From Anodontia alba (Eukaryota; Mollusca; Bivalvia; Lucinida; Lucinidae): a stretch of 64,000 nt of DNA. Position numbers and translations under genes: made by a program. The stretch covers positions 59,876,507-59,940,506 of the forward strand of contig OZ024826.1 in assembly GCA_964016985.1 (NCBI GenBank), in the 5' to 3' direction. Below the pieces are notes generated by a model, which was given only the letters and a program-made list of their open reading frames with translations, ran no database searches and was not told the origin of the DNA. Shown here piece after piece: positions 23,190 through 35,939 of the stretch (positions are counted from its first letter, which is position 1; each line of letters opens with the position of its first letter).

Positions 23190-26100
23190 AAATCTGTGCA
23201 CCTAATATGTATGGCGGGTCTGGAAAGACGCAGGGGCGGGGTGGGTGAAAGTGGATAGTCTGCAATTCGTGAAGGACGCCATGGCGACACAAATTGTAAG
23301 CATGAAGTAATTCAAGACCATATGAAAAAATCTGGGTTGATTACATTAGGCGTTATTACACTGGGATCAATCAATGCCTAATTTACTAATGTCAAACGTA
23401 ATAAACTGACTTTGTTCAAAGACAAGATGAAATCTCGAACGAAAAAGTATGTCCAATATAATGTTACTGTCTCGAGGGTAAGGATCTGGAAAGACGGGGA
23501 ATTTGGTAAAGGAGGTGGGGAACTGAAATTCGTGAAAGACGCCAAGACAACATAAATTAGAAGCAATATTTTTTTTCAAGACATAATGACAAACTCTGGG
23601 TTTATTACATTAGGCGTTGTTACATTTGACGTTATTATCAACGCCTATTGTAATAACGCCAAATGAAATAAACTGACTTCTTTTTCTTTGAGAAGATGTA
23701 ATCACAAAAGAAAATGGTATGTGTCATATTATCTCTAAATTAGGGATTAGGGATAGGGAACTGGGAAAACGGAGGAGGTGGGGTAAGGGTGAGGGAGCTG
23801 CAATTCGTGTAAAAAAAAAAAAGAAAAAAAAAAAAAAAAAAAAAAATGCCAAGGCAACACAAATTGTAAGCATCATGTTATTTAAGATCATCTGAAAAAA
23901 ATCTGGGTTTATTACATTAGGCGTTGTTACGTTTGACGTTACACTCAACGCCTAATGTAATAACGCCAAATGTAAAAAAAACGCCAAGGCAACACAAATT
24001 GTAAGCATCATGTTATTAAAGATCATATGAAATCATATGAAAAATCTGGGTTTATTACATTAGGCGTTGTTACGTTTGGCGTTACACTCAACGCCTAATG
24101 TAATAACGCCAATGTAATAAACTCACCTTTTTCTGGCAAATTTAACTGTCAAAAGAACACGAAAATGAAAAATGCCTATTATATTCTTAGATTGGAGAGG
24201 AAGTGTGCGTGTGTGTGCGCGCGCGTGTGTGTAGGGGAGGGGTAGTAGTCTAGGAAGACTCGCGGTGGGTGTGTGGGTCCGAGTTAAGTGGGAAAGGCTG
24301 CATTTCGTATAAGACGCCAGGGCAACACAAATCGTCAGCATCATGTTATTCACAAACTCACTTTTTCCAGACAAGATTAATTCTAAAATGAACAAAAAAA
24401 CAAAACAAAAAAAAACAAAAAAACAATGCCTATTATAATCTGAATTTGGAGAGGTAGCCTCTGTGTGTGTAGTTTTTTTTTTGTGTGTGTGGGAGGTGGG
24501 GGGGGGGGGAGAGAGAGATAAAGTGGTCTGGAAAGACGCGCGGGGGAAGGGGGTGGGGGTTGCGGAATAAGTGGGAAAGGCAGCATTTCGTTTAAGACGC
24601 CAGGGCAACACAAATTCGCAGCATCATGTCATTCAAGACCTTACTAAAAAATTGGGTATATTATAGGCGTTGTTATTACATTTGGCTCTGTGTGTGTGTG
24701 TGTGTGGGGGGGGGGGGGGGTGAGGGGAGGGGTAGTGGTCTAGGAAGTTTGTTTGTTTGTTTGTGTTGAGGTTTTACGGCCCAGTCAACCCAATGGGGTC
24801 ATGTCGAGCGCGGTCAGTTTACCTAACCACACATTTACTGGGCAGGTTTAGTCCTCTAAGCGGTTAACCAGTATTGTGCACATTCTTTCGCCAGAAATGG
24901 TCTAGGAAGACGCGCGGTGGGTATGTTGGGGGATGGGTGCGAGTTAAGTAGGGAAAGGCTGCAATTCGTATTAGACGCCAGGGCAACACAAAGCGTTGGC
25001 ATCATGTTATTCAAAAACTCACTTTTTCCAGATCAGATTAATTCTGAAATGAGCAAAAAATGCCTATTATAATCTAAATTTGGAGAGGAAGCGTGTGGGT
25101 GTAGTAGTTTTTTTTTTTGTTTTTTTTTGTGGGAGGGTGGGGGGAGATAGTGGTCTGGAAAGACCCGCGGGGGAAGGGGATGGGGGTTGCGGAATAAGTG
25201 GGAAAGGTAGCATTTCATTTAAGACACCAGGGCAACACAAAGTCGCAGCATCGTATCATTCAAGATCTTATGAAAAATATTGGGTTTATCACAGTAGGCG
25301 TTGTTACTTTTGGCCTTAGCCTTAACGTCTAATGCAATAACGCCCACTGTAATATATTGACTTTGTTTTGACAAGATTAACACTGAAAAATACAAGAGAA
25401 TGCCTGTTATATTCTTAATTTGGAGAAAATGTGGGTGTGTGGTCTGTGAAGACGCGGGGCTGGGGATGGGGTTTGGCAAAGTGGGAAAGGCTGCAATTCG
25501 CGAAAGACGCCTAGGCCACATAAATCGTAAGCATTTTATTATTCAATACCACAAAAAATCTGGGTTTATTACATTAGGCGTCGTTACATTAGCCATAACT
25601 CTCAACCCCAAATGCAATAGCGCCAAATGTAATAAACTGACTTTGTTCTGACAAGATAAGCTTTCAAAAGAAAACAATATGTCTCCTATAATATTTTTAA
25701 TTTGGAGAGGATGTGCGAGTTTGTGAAGACTGGGGCTGGGTAAAGGGGGTAAGGCTGCAATTCGTAAGAGACGCCAAGGCAACGCAAATCGTAAGCATCG
25801 TGTTATTCAAGACCATAAAAAATTCTGGGTTTATTACATTAGGTGTTGTTACATTTGGCGTTACAAACAACGCCTAATGTAATAACGCCAAATGTAATAA
25901 ACTGACTTTCTTCTTTGAGAAGATAAAATCTCAAAAGAAAAAATATGTGTCATAATATCTCTAACATAGGGATTAGGGATAGGGGTCTGGAAAGACGGGG
26001 GATTGTTAAAGGTAGGTTGGGGGTGGGAGGGGGGGTGGGGTGGGGCGGGGTGGAGCTGCAATTCGTGTAAAAAACTGCCAAGGCAACACAAATTGTAAGC

Positions 26101-26288
26101 GTCATGTTATTTAAGATCGTTTGAAAAAATCTGGGTTTATTACATTAGGCGTTGTTACGTTTGGCGTTACACTCAACGTCTAATGTAATAACGCCAAATG
26201 TAATAAACTCACTTTTTTTCTGACAAATTTAACTGTCAAAAGAACACGAAAAATGAAAAATGCCATATATATTATTAAATTGGAGAGG

Positions 26289-26290
<2 letters not shown>
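23190..26290. repeat. Tandem array, about 11 units of ~250-335 bp
   Basis: Each unit has 'acgccaaggcaacacaaatt' (near 23276, 23540, 23847, 23980, 24314, 24598, 24975, 25225, 25507, 25770 and 26078), then 'gtaagcatcatgttattcaa'. The palindrome TTACATTAGGCGTTGTTAC / CGCCTAATGTAATAACGCC follows, then 'aatttggagaggaagtgtg' with variable G-rich, GT-rich or A-run spacers. One unit near 23980 is half length. A SINE fragment interrupts one unit at 24748. The short open frames are repeat by-products. Confidence 0.85.
24748..24897 (-). mobile_element. SINE, 5'-truncated, with 12 bp TSD
   Basis: The tail part of the SINE family (GTTGAGGTTTTACGGCCCAG ...) is flanked by TGGTCTAGGAAG at 24736-24747 and 24898-24909. 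It lacks the tRNA-like head. It inserted after the surrounding array existed. Confidence 0.85.
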
Positions 26291-26328
<38 letters not shown>

Positions 26329-26884
26329 AGGCCCAGTATTTTGTTCTGATTTCTTGCCAGGCAAAAACAGTAATGAATGCAAGGAATATAGATAGATTAG
26401 TTGTCTCATAAAAATTAGTCAGAAAATATTCTGATTTAAGAAATGGTTACTTTTTTACTGATTTCATAAGTAGACTTCCAAAATCCCGGACATAACACTT
26501 CTACCTACATGTCTTTGGTTCAGGCCTATGGGCATGGTGGGCGAAGCTTGCTTACCAGATAAGGCTTACTGTCCATGGATGCCTGATTATACCCTTTATT
26601 CTGGGGTCCATGTCTGTTGGTCTGAACATTCTGATTCATCATTATTTTACAGATTTATGAGTTTGAAATAAGGTTTGTGTAATTTGAGTGTATCATGACC
26701 ACAACTACTTAAATAATATGGTTTTGAATAAGGCCCAGTTTCTCTTGCTGGTCAGATAATTTGTACCTTTTGAAATGGATAAAAAAAAATCTTAAAATGC
26801 TTTAACATCAAGAGAGTTAGACTAGAAATATCTACATTTTAGAGCTCCAGATTAAAGGAGTGCTTAGGTACATATTATTTCCCC

Positions 26885-27703
26885 TAGTAAACATATGTTG
26901 TGGGTACTAACTAGGACTTCTAGAAACGTCTTGGTTGCATGCTTTCATTGAGTTCCCAGAACATATCTTTTGAAAGAATTGAGAAGGTGTGGCACATACA
27001 AGAACTACAACTCTAGGTCCCACAGTTATTTAGTCATCTGCCCTGACAGTATTTAGTAAAAGAAACCTTGTGCATTTGATAACTCCAACACCCTTTCAGA
27101 TATATTGATTGTACTCAGTAGGATTGTACATGAGGTTGGGAAGATGTGTTGCATAAACTACAGCTCCAGGTGCTGTGTTTAGAATTATCTTCCCTAATAG
27201 AAACTTTGTGATCTTGGTAACTCCACAATCTTTTCAGATATATTGATGATACTTGGTAGGATTGTACATAGGGTTGAGAAAGCATGTCACACAAAAGAAG
27301 CACAACTCTAGGTGTATCTCCCCTGACAGTATTTGGTAATGGAAACCTTATGATTGCCATAACATCAACACCATTTCAGATATATCGATGATATTAAGGA
27401 GAATTGTACAAGACGTTGAGAAGACGCGTCTTGTACAAGATCTACAACTCTAGGTACTGCATTTTTTTAGGTATCTCCCCTGTCAGTATTTGGTAATAGA
27501 GACCTTGTAAGTCCAACACCCGTTGAAATATATTGATAGTACTTGATAGGAATGAACAGGAGGTAAGACGGTTAGTCGTATACAAAAACTGTAACTTAGA
27601 ATACTGCAGTTTTTGAGTTCACTTCCCTGACAGTATTTGTCAGTAGAAACCATGTGATTGTCATAACAGGTGAGCGTTAATGACCACCATGGTCGTCTTG
27701 TTT
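26885..27703. repeat. Tandem array in copy A, ~115-120 bp units
   Basis: Units with 'tttcagatatattgatgata', 'cttggtaggattgtacat', 'acaactctaggt' and 'cctgacagtatttggtaa'. It ends with ACAGGTGAGCGTTAATG, the hairpin GACCACCATGGTC (27682-27694) and GTCTTGTTT. Confidence 0.8.
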
Positions 27704-28734
27704 ATATATGAAGAGTGCAGAGAGCTGAGAGAAACAAAAATCACAGTTGATTTCGAAGCTTGATTTTGGATTTTGTGTAACCGCATTTTAACTACAAATA
27801 TTTCTCATAGATTAAAGCAGACGCATCCTCTTATTTCACTTTTGGTTGTATATACGCTAAAAAGAAAGACATGTGACTAGCGAGTCCAGTGGTGAAAATC
27901 TTACTGAAATATTCCAAATACTTACTACATCATTGGTTCTTGTGAAAAATTTAAAAAAATGTTTTAAAAACTTTAATTTGAAAATATTCCAAATACATGT
28001 ACTTACAACAGTGGTTCTTATGATTTTTTTTTAAAAAATGTTTTAAAAAAATTAATTTGAAAATATTCAAAGAATGTATACAGAGAGAAAAGGTATCTTC
28101 CCTATTTATATGTTAGGATGCAGTGCTTATACATTTTCATATTTAGTTTGATACAAGTTAATTTTGAGAAATCAAATTTATGTCAAACTAAAATTTAAAT
28201 TCCATTGTCTGAAGTTATTTTACTGAAGTTTTATGTGTATTTTGTAATGATCTTTGTAATGTAATTATCAAAAATAAATTTGTTCTTGGTAATTTTTTTT
28301 TCTAACATAGTAACCTGTATCTTACATTTTTCATAATTAAAAAAAAATTCTAGCTTGAAATTTTAAGTCTTAGTATCAATAGTAATAGAATACTTACTTT
28401 TTTTTAATCAAAATTAGTAGTCTGGAATAAAATGATGAGGATTTAAAATCTAAAAGAATCAATGACATCATAGGATAGTGTATTGTGGGATAGCTTTTAT
28501 ACAAAGTATAAATAGCAATACCAGTTACTAAGACTTTGAATGCATGTAACTTTTGAACATTTAGGAATTTCCAAATGGGGTTTCCAACATAATTTTCATT
28601 TTACCAATATCTTTACCGTAATTTGAAATATTCTGAAATTAGGGGATGCATCTGAACATCTTTAAGCTTACTACTGTTTTTATTATACCCGTTTTCAAAC
28701 AGGGCGTATTAGGTTATGAGGTCTGAAGCCATAA

Positions 28735-30435
28735 ACTTTTTTGGAGGCCAGCTAACTCCTCCTACAGTTTACATCCCATCAGGCTGAATCTTGGTTTATA
28801 AACAGACCATGATGTGGAGCAGCACATCATGTTTCGGGGTTACAGTCCACCAAATACTAACAGGGTTATGCCCCTTTGAAAATTCCTGTAGGCTTTTGTT
28901 TCCAGCTAACTCCTCCTACAGTTTACATCCAAAAGCTGAAACTTGATTTATAAGACCATGTGGAACAGTGCATAATATTTCAAGGTTACAGTCCACCTAA
29001 TATTAGCAGAGATATGTCCCTTTGAAAATTTCAGTAAACTTTTCGTTTCTGACTAAATCCTCCTACAGTTTACATCGGATCAAGCTGAAACTTGATATAT
29101 AGTTAGACCATGATGATGTGGAACAAAGCATATTTATTCGAGGTTACAGTCCATCAAATATTAGCAGAATAATGACCCTTTGAAAATTTAGGTAATTTTT
29201 TTCGTTTCTTGCTAGCTTCTCCTACAGTTTACATCCGATCAAGCTGAAGTTTGATTTATAGGTAGACCATGATGTGATGCAGTGCATGTTGTTTTGAGGC
29301 TACGCTCCACCAAATATTAACAGAGTTATGTCCCTTGGAAAAGTTGGTAAACTTTTTGTTTCTGGCCAATTCCTCCTATAGTTTACATCAGATCAAGCTG
29401 AAACTTGATTTATAGGTAGACAATGATATCGAGCAGCTCATATTTATTCGAGGTTACAGTCCATTAAATATCAGCAGAGTTATGTTCCTTCGAAATTTTC
29501 AGTAAATTTTGTCACTTACCCCGCTAACTCCTCCTACAGTTTACATTTGATCGCGCTTAAACTTGATTTATAGTAAGAACATGATGTGGAGCAGCGCAAA
29601 TTATTTCAAGGTTACAGTCCACCAAATATTGGCAGTTATGCCCCTTTGAAACTTTCTGTAAATTTTTTGTTTCCGGCTTATTCCTACTACAGTTTACATT
29701 GGATCAAGCTGAAACTTGATTTATAGTTACACCATGAAGTGGAGCAGGGCATATTATTTTGAGTTTACAGTCCACCATATATTAGCAGAGCTATGCCCCT
29801 TTGAAAATTCTGTAATCTTTTCATTTCTGTCTAACTCCTATAGTTTACACCCAATCAAATTGAAACTTTGTAAATACTTACACTGAGCTTAAACTCGATT
29901 TATAATAAGAACATAATGTGGAGATTATTTTGAGGTTACAGAACATCAAATATTACTAGAGTTATGCCCCATTAAAAATTTCCATAAACTTTTGGTTTCT
30001 GGCTAACTCCTTCTAAAGTTTACAACCAATCATGCTGAAACGCGATTTATTGTTAGACCGTGGTGTGGAGCAGCGCATATTATTAGGAGGTTACAGTACA
30101 CCAAATATTAGCAGAGTTATGCCCCTTTAACATTCTGTTAATCTTTTGTTCCCGGCTAACCTCATATATATAGTTTACATCTAATCAAGCTGATACTTGA
30201 TTTGTAGTTTGACCATGATCTGGAGCAGCACATATTATTTCAAAATTACAGTCTAAAAAATAGTAGCAGCATTATGTCCCTTTGAAATTTTTGGTAATTT
30301 TTTGGTTTCCAGCTAACTCCACTTACAAATTTACACAGGTCTGGAGTACAGAACTGCACAGTAGTCCGTATATGTGCTACATCTTATTACTTGCGAAGGG
30401 CGTATGATGCCTCCGCTTGTAGAGCTCTTGTTTGT
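28735..30435. repeat. Tandem array in copy A, ~150 bp units
   Basis: About ten units with 'taactcctcctacagtttac', 'aagctgaaacttgatttat', 'accatgatgtggagcagc', 'ttacagtccaccaaatatta' and 'gcagagttatgcccctttga'. It ends with 'tccgcttgtagagctcttgt', resembling the CTCTTGTTT end of other arrays. Confidence 0.85.
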
Positions 30436-30446
30436 TTCTAAACACA

Positions 30447-30550
<104 letters not shown>

Positions 30551-31102
30551 GAATGGACATAATGACTCCTCAAATGGATGGAATAACAGACGGTAAACGG
30601 TAAAAAGCCAGAACTGTGTACATTTAAGCACTCTAGATAATTATCCAGATTATCTTTTTAATTATAATTTCTACACAAAACATATGTTGTTGGTACTTAT
30701 TTGAAGGTTATTGATAGGGTAGTTGTAATGAATACCCACAACTTACAATCCTTTCAGTCCTTTAAGAAATAAGAAACATGTAAGTATTTCATACTTGAAA
30801 AATAAAAAAAAAAAAAAAAGTGTGTTATCTGAATATAAATAATGTTACTGTACACAGTACAGGGAAATTAAATAAAAAGTTAAAACGGGTTCAGAACCAC
30901 AGTGATGTGGATCAAATATTCATGATACTGAAACTGGTTACTCTGAATTGTGCAGAATGCACACGTGGTGTAGCGAAAATGGCATTGCTTTAGTTACATA
31001 TCAAGAAATATTGAACAAAATGAAAGTACAGATGATATGTATTCTAGAGGCTTAAAGAAATTAAGGAAACCGCCACCATCAGCACTCTCAGTGCTTTGAT
31101 TA

Positions 31103-31690
31103 ATGTTTGGGCTTTGAATCAAAGTTGGATACACTGTGCGGCATTGTTCAAAGTTGTCCATCCTCGGAAATATTTGTTTAGTATCATTTTCATGTGGATT
31201 TAATGAATTTTAAGTTGTTTTAACACTGTGTCAGTCATATTAAGATAATGTAGGGCACTGTTCAATGGAACAGACGTTCCAGTTGACCAACATGTATATG
31301 CTTGTACAGAAGGCATCAATGAAGACTGAAAGGGTCCTCCTTCAATAAAGTACAGCTGATTATGAGCATATTCAGTAAACATGTACATGTACCTCTTGTA
31401 GAGGCGCACTCTAATCTGTATCTTCGCTAGTTGAACATGTCCGATAGCCTGTTTTTTTTTTTTTCGCGGCGCGGCCTATGAGGATTCATGACATAAATTA
31501 AGATGTTCATCAAGTTAAGATTCCATTTATTCATATTGCAGCGTGGCTGGACTAGTGACAGGATAATGTATGACGTTATATAATTAAGATTAATAATTTG
31601 GAAAGAGTGGTACATTAAGATAAACACTATTGTGGGTTAACAAGATAGTGAAGGTATAGTTTATGCTGCATCACTTGCTTTGTCTTGCAT
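31103..31690. other. Unassigned sequence
   Basis: No gene or repeat recognised. A 69-codon minus frame at 31200-31409 has no recognisable motif. Confidence 0.45.
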
Positions 31691-31693
31691 TAA

Positions 31694-31965
31694 CATCACG
31701 AAATATAATGTTGACCCCCTTAAACCCCACTTTTGTATAGTAAAACGGGGGTTTACAGGGGTATACATTAGTTTTCATATTTCTGCTCAAAAACATAGAT
31801 TGTGGGTACTCGTTAGAACCGCCTCGCCGAGGCGGTTCTAACGAGTACCCACAATCTATGTTTTGAGCAGACATATGAAAAATATCAGTTTTTTGTCTGA
31901 TTTTTTTTTTTTTTTTTTTGGTGGTAAAATTTTCAGTATAATTGAATAGGCGTGTTTTCGTAATG
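31694..31965. mobile_element. Palindromic MITE family P, copy 6 (best palindrome)
   Basis: Termini CATCACG... and GGCGTGTTTTCGTAATG. The central palindrome at 31782-31871 has ~44 bp arms with a single one-base bulge, centred on 31827 (GCCTCGCCGAGGC). The most intact copy in the window. Confidence 0.88.
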
Positions 31966-32502
31966 ATCTACATTTTGAAAAAAAGTTCTGTCATTTTTTA
32001 ACGAGCCGTAAAATTTGAGAATAATAAAAATCAGATCCATCATGTGAGGATTATGTAGAACTTTTTATTCATACTGTTCATGCATTCCAACTAAATATCC
32101 AGATATAATATGGTTCCACATTAATTCTACCATGCACACAACACCTGGCTTTCCCTGTCCGGAACTGTTCAGACCAGAACTTTACATAGGCTGCTTCGCA
32201 GGAAAACGGTCTTCGGACATATCCGATGTGCAAACGTTCAGATGGATTCATGACCTACCTTAACTATGCCATTCATCAAGTTAAGATCTTTTCTAAATGA
32301 TTCTTATATCAACGTAGCTTGAACTAGCCGCGGGAAAACATACGACGTTATATAACTTGCGTCATTTATTTGGAAACAGGTATATAAAGCGATATTACGG
32401 GAAAAACGAGGCGGTGAAGGTATAAATTATGCTGCTTAAATTGCTTTGTCTTGAATTTATCTGCATTTTTTTTTAAAAGTTCCATCATTTTTTAATGAGC
32501 CG

Positions 32503-32558
<56 letters not shown>

Positions 32559-33020
32559 CAAAATATGCAATAAGAATTGAAATTTTGTCCAAAAAATGTG
32601 TTTTTTTTTTGGAAACACTTTTTTTCAAGAACCATTCCATTTTAATTAATTATTTTGTCCAAAAAAAATATGTCATTTGGAAGCAGACTTTCATGAACCA
32701 TTCCATCTTAATCAATTATTTAAAAAAAAAAATCTTTTTCCACATAAACATGTGAAGCTTAACCCGTCCCTTGATTTGGTGTTAGTTTCACATACCTGCT
32801 TAAATATACAAAGAAAATACCACCCCACCACCCACAAAATTTTCGAAAGCTTGAAAACAGCGTCAAAAGTAACCAACCGTGGCTTCTTTACGACATCGTA
32901 TGCTGTTAAAATTTGAGAGAACAAAAGAATATTAGATCCATGACAGGATTATGTAGAATTTTTTATTCAAACAATCATTTTTTTCCAATTAACAAAGCGA
33001 GTTATAACATGGTTTCACCT
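31966..33020. other. Unassigned AT-rich sequence with (TG)n
   Basis: TG dinucleotides at 32504-32557. The stretch contains a diverged duplication: 'acgagccgtaaaatttgagaataataaaa' near 32000 and 'tgctgttaaaatttgagaga' near 32900, both followed by 'tagatccatgacaggatt'-like sequence. Confidence 0.55.
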
Positions 33021-33023
33021 TAA

Positions 33024-33420
33024 CTAAATCTGGGACAATTTTAACTCAATAATTAACCAACTGAACTTGATACTCGACAATTCTAACTTCATACGCAACC
33101 AAGTCAACTCGCTTCTCGACAATTTTAACTCGATACTCGACCATTTTAACTCGATATTCGACACTTTTAACTCGACACTCGACCATTTTAACTCGATACT
33201 CGACATTTGTACCTCGAAACTCGACAATTTTAACTCGATACCCGATATTTGTAACGAGATACTCGACAATTTTAACTCGATACTCGACATTTGTAACTCG
33301 ACAGTCGACAGTTTTAACTCTTAACTCGACATTTGTAAGTCGACACTTCACAATTTTAAACTCGATACCCAACATTTGTAACTCGTTGTTCGACATTTGA
33401 ACTCGATACACTACCAACTT
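33024..33420. repeat. 21 bp minisatellite encoding heptad-like frames
   Basis: About 18 units of 'ttttaactcgatactcgac' with small variants. A 21 bp period keeps frame, so several frames stay open over most of the array. The minus strand reads as VEYRVKI-type or SSIELKL-type heptads, the plus strand as NFNSILD-type. No flanking gene supports coding. Confidence 0.85.
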
Positions 33421-33424
33421 TACT

Positions 33425-34060
33425 TAATACTCGACAATTCTTTCCTCTTCCTCTTGGAAGGGTTGCGGTTTGTGATTGTGGCACTCCCTGTACTTTTCCC
33501 TTACCTTTTTTTTGATACTCACAACTTTACAAATCGTTATACTTGTATAAAAAGGGGGAATCCCGAGTATGTAACCCTCCAATGATATTCGTTCATTTAG
33601 TCTTGCAAGGCGAAAACAGCGTTTTAAAACTTCCTTATTTAGAACTGTTGACACAATACAACAATTCATTCCTTCGAGTAGGCATTCACACAATCAAAGG
33701 CGATGATCCTTGTAGGCCACCCCGACGAGAACATACTTTTGTTTTTGTTTTTTTTTGTTTTTTTTTATAGTTTTTACTACTGACGACAAAAAGATAAACT
33801 ACTTCTGTCATTTTTTTGAAAACTGAGTTTGACATTTCATGCAAACTGTCTTTATTTAAATGAGTCTGTAAGCGGACAATGAAGGCCCGGATCAAACTTT
33901 GAGGACGTGCAGGCTGATATAGGTTTTTGTCACGTATGCGATCAAGGCCATTTTTGCATGACATGTCCCATGTAACTCATTACGCCCTTTTATACATTAT
34001 CATAATAATCTTCATATACCTTGTACTGGCAGGTCTATGTATTTCTTTCTAAACGCTTAC
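33425..34060. other. Unassigned sequence
   Basis: No gene recognised. 33810-33860 resembles part of the next fold-back (gaaaactgagtttgacattt, atgcaaactgtcttta). Confidence 0.45.
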
Positions 34061-34319
34061 CATGCTGGGTAAAAATTTCAGCAAAGGACACTATATTTTT
34101 CTAGAAAACTGGATTTGACGTACCATGCAAACTGTCTCCATTAGAGACAATTTGCATGAATCTTCAAATCCTGTTTTCTGCGAAAAATATTTCTGAAATG
34201 TCCATGCGTCTACCCAGCTAGCATTCTTCATAAATCTACAGCGGGCCGTTATCGGTCCGTCAGCTACCCTGACGGGCCGATAACGGCCCGCTATAGATTT
34301 ATGTAGAATGCTTAGTTGG
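34061..34319. repeat. Two adjoining inverted repeats
   Basis: The first (34061-34219) pairs GCTGGGTAAAAATTTCAG with CTGAAATGTCC...ACCCAGC around a CATGCAAACTGTCTC / GAGACAATTTGCATG core. The second (34214-34319) pairs CCAGCTAGCATTCTTCATAA and AGCGGGCCGTTATCGG with their complements. They share the ACCCAGCTAGC junction. Confidence 0.75.
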
Positions 34320-34770
34320 TATATATTTGCTGCTGAAAATTTACCCAGTATGCTAAGTATTAATAATTTCCATTATAAAAAATGCAGTGTTGATGGTAAA
34401 ACAAGAAAGCATAAAACGTTTAGCTAAATCAAGGACATTGCACTTTGGTACTAATACATTTGCAGTATGTTAACTGTGATGGTTGAAGTATGTTTGTCAC
34501 TGTGAGATGTTTTATGAATTTATACAGACACAGTGAAGATATTAATCAAAGAAATGTGTGGTGCCATTTAGTGGTCATCCGCATTTTGTGACGTATAACG
34601 CCACGTGATCCTACCTCCCTCACCCCCTCCACCCTCCACACACACCCACCACCTGTAGAAGTTAATGGCCTACTTGAAGCTGAACACTGCATAATTATTT
34701 GTCAATTGCATCCACGGGTTTCTATTGAGGAGTTTTTTTTATCTTTATATATGGACACACATAGGGTTGT

Positions 34771-34802
<32 letters not shown>

Positions 34803-34985
34803 GAAAGGTGACAAGCAGCGATATTACGATGCGTCCTATCGAGATCTCTAGATCTCAGTTTGTAAAAGGGCTTATTTTGGTATGCAGAACTGAAAGCTAA
34901 GTGTTTTGAACACATAGTTTGCATCATTAAAATATCGCGTATATAACATCCTCAGTTATAAGCATCACAATAACGTGGTTACACT
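34320..34985. other. Unassigned sequence
   Basis: A-run at 34776-34802. No gene signature seen. Confidence 0.45.
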
Positions 34986-34988
34986 CCG

Positions 34989-35568
34989 TCCAGTGGGAAC
35001 ATGACGTTTATACAACGTCGCATTAACGTCTATGCAACGTCATGTCGTCGTTAATGCGACGTTGTATAATATAAGGATCTATTATTGGTATAACGAACAG
35101 ATAGAAAAATCCGTCCCGAGGCTCACTGTCTGGCATCACGAGGCTTGCCGGTTTTTTCTATCTACCCCACACACCCATGATAGATTCTTTTTCTTGCATA
35201 CCTTTCATTTCTGAACAAAGATTTTTTAATAATGCAGTCACTTCGATTGCTGACCTCCGCCATATGGTTGATATGCCATTACTGTGGCGTTGAATGACGT
35301 CATTACGTTCAGTGACGTAAATATTAACGACCGCTTACGTGATGTCCATTACAACCAGTGCATATCAAACACGTGAGAATTCTCGATTTTTATCTTACCG
35401 TGGGGTAGGATAAGACTGTCTATCCCAGGATTAAATCCAGAATTTCCTTATCCGGTGTATAAGAAACGTCATGACGTTGCAGCGACATTAGTGCAACCTG
35501 GTATACGAGAACGCCATGGCGTTATATCGACGTTAATACGATGTTGTATAGACGTCATTTCCACTGGA
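34989..35568. mobile_element. MITE family C, large copy (580 bp)
   Basis: TCCAGTGGGAACATGACGTT at the left is mirrored by AGACGTCATTTCCACTGGA at the right, and GACGTT/AACGTC blocks follow each end. The middle (35080-35440) is unrelated AT-rich DNA without coding signature. Confidence 0.75.
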
Positions 35569-35864
35569 CTGTGTGTTTACTCTAGATACTGCAGACTTTA
35601 AACTGCCTACTGCGTTTTACACAAATATAGGGTGTTTCCCTAATGTGAACGCACGTGAACGTATGCGAATGGTCAGCGATCCCCTTCCCAAAGCGTTTGT
35701 TGCAACGAAACCTGACAACGATTTAATTGCTTTCCAAAATATATTTGTCTCAATGTTGTAAACATATGTGCTTCGCTAGTGCACGCTCCCATGTAAAGAC
35801 TTTATCACAAAATCACAAAGGTGGCAGGATATGTGTCTTTCTTGTATATATACTCCGTTGTCTG

Positions 35865-35904
<40 letters not shown>

Positions 35905-35939
35905 AAACTACTTTACCCCAGTGTATGTTGACTTTAGGA

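Noticed and set aside
24123..25782. Open frames with Pro/His/Thr-rich stretches (up to 162 codons)
   Set aside because: They run through array units and GT/G-rich spacers; the same peptide reappears per unit as a repeat artefact.
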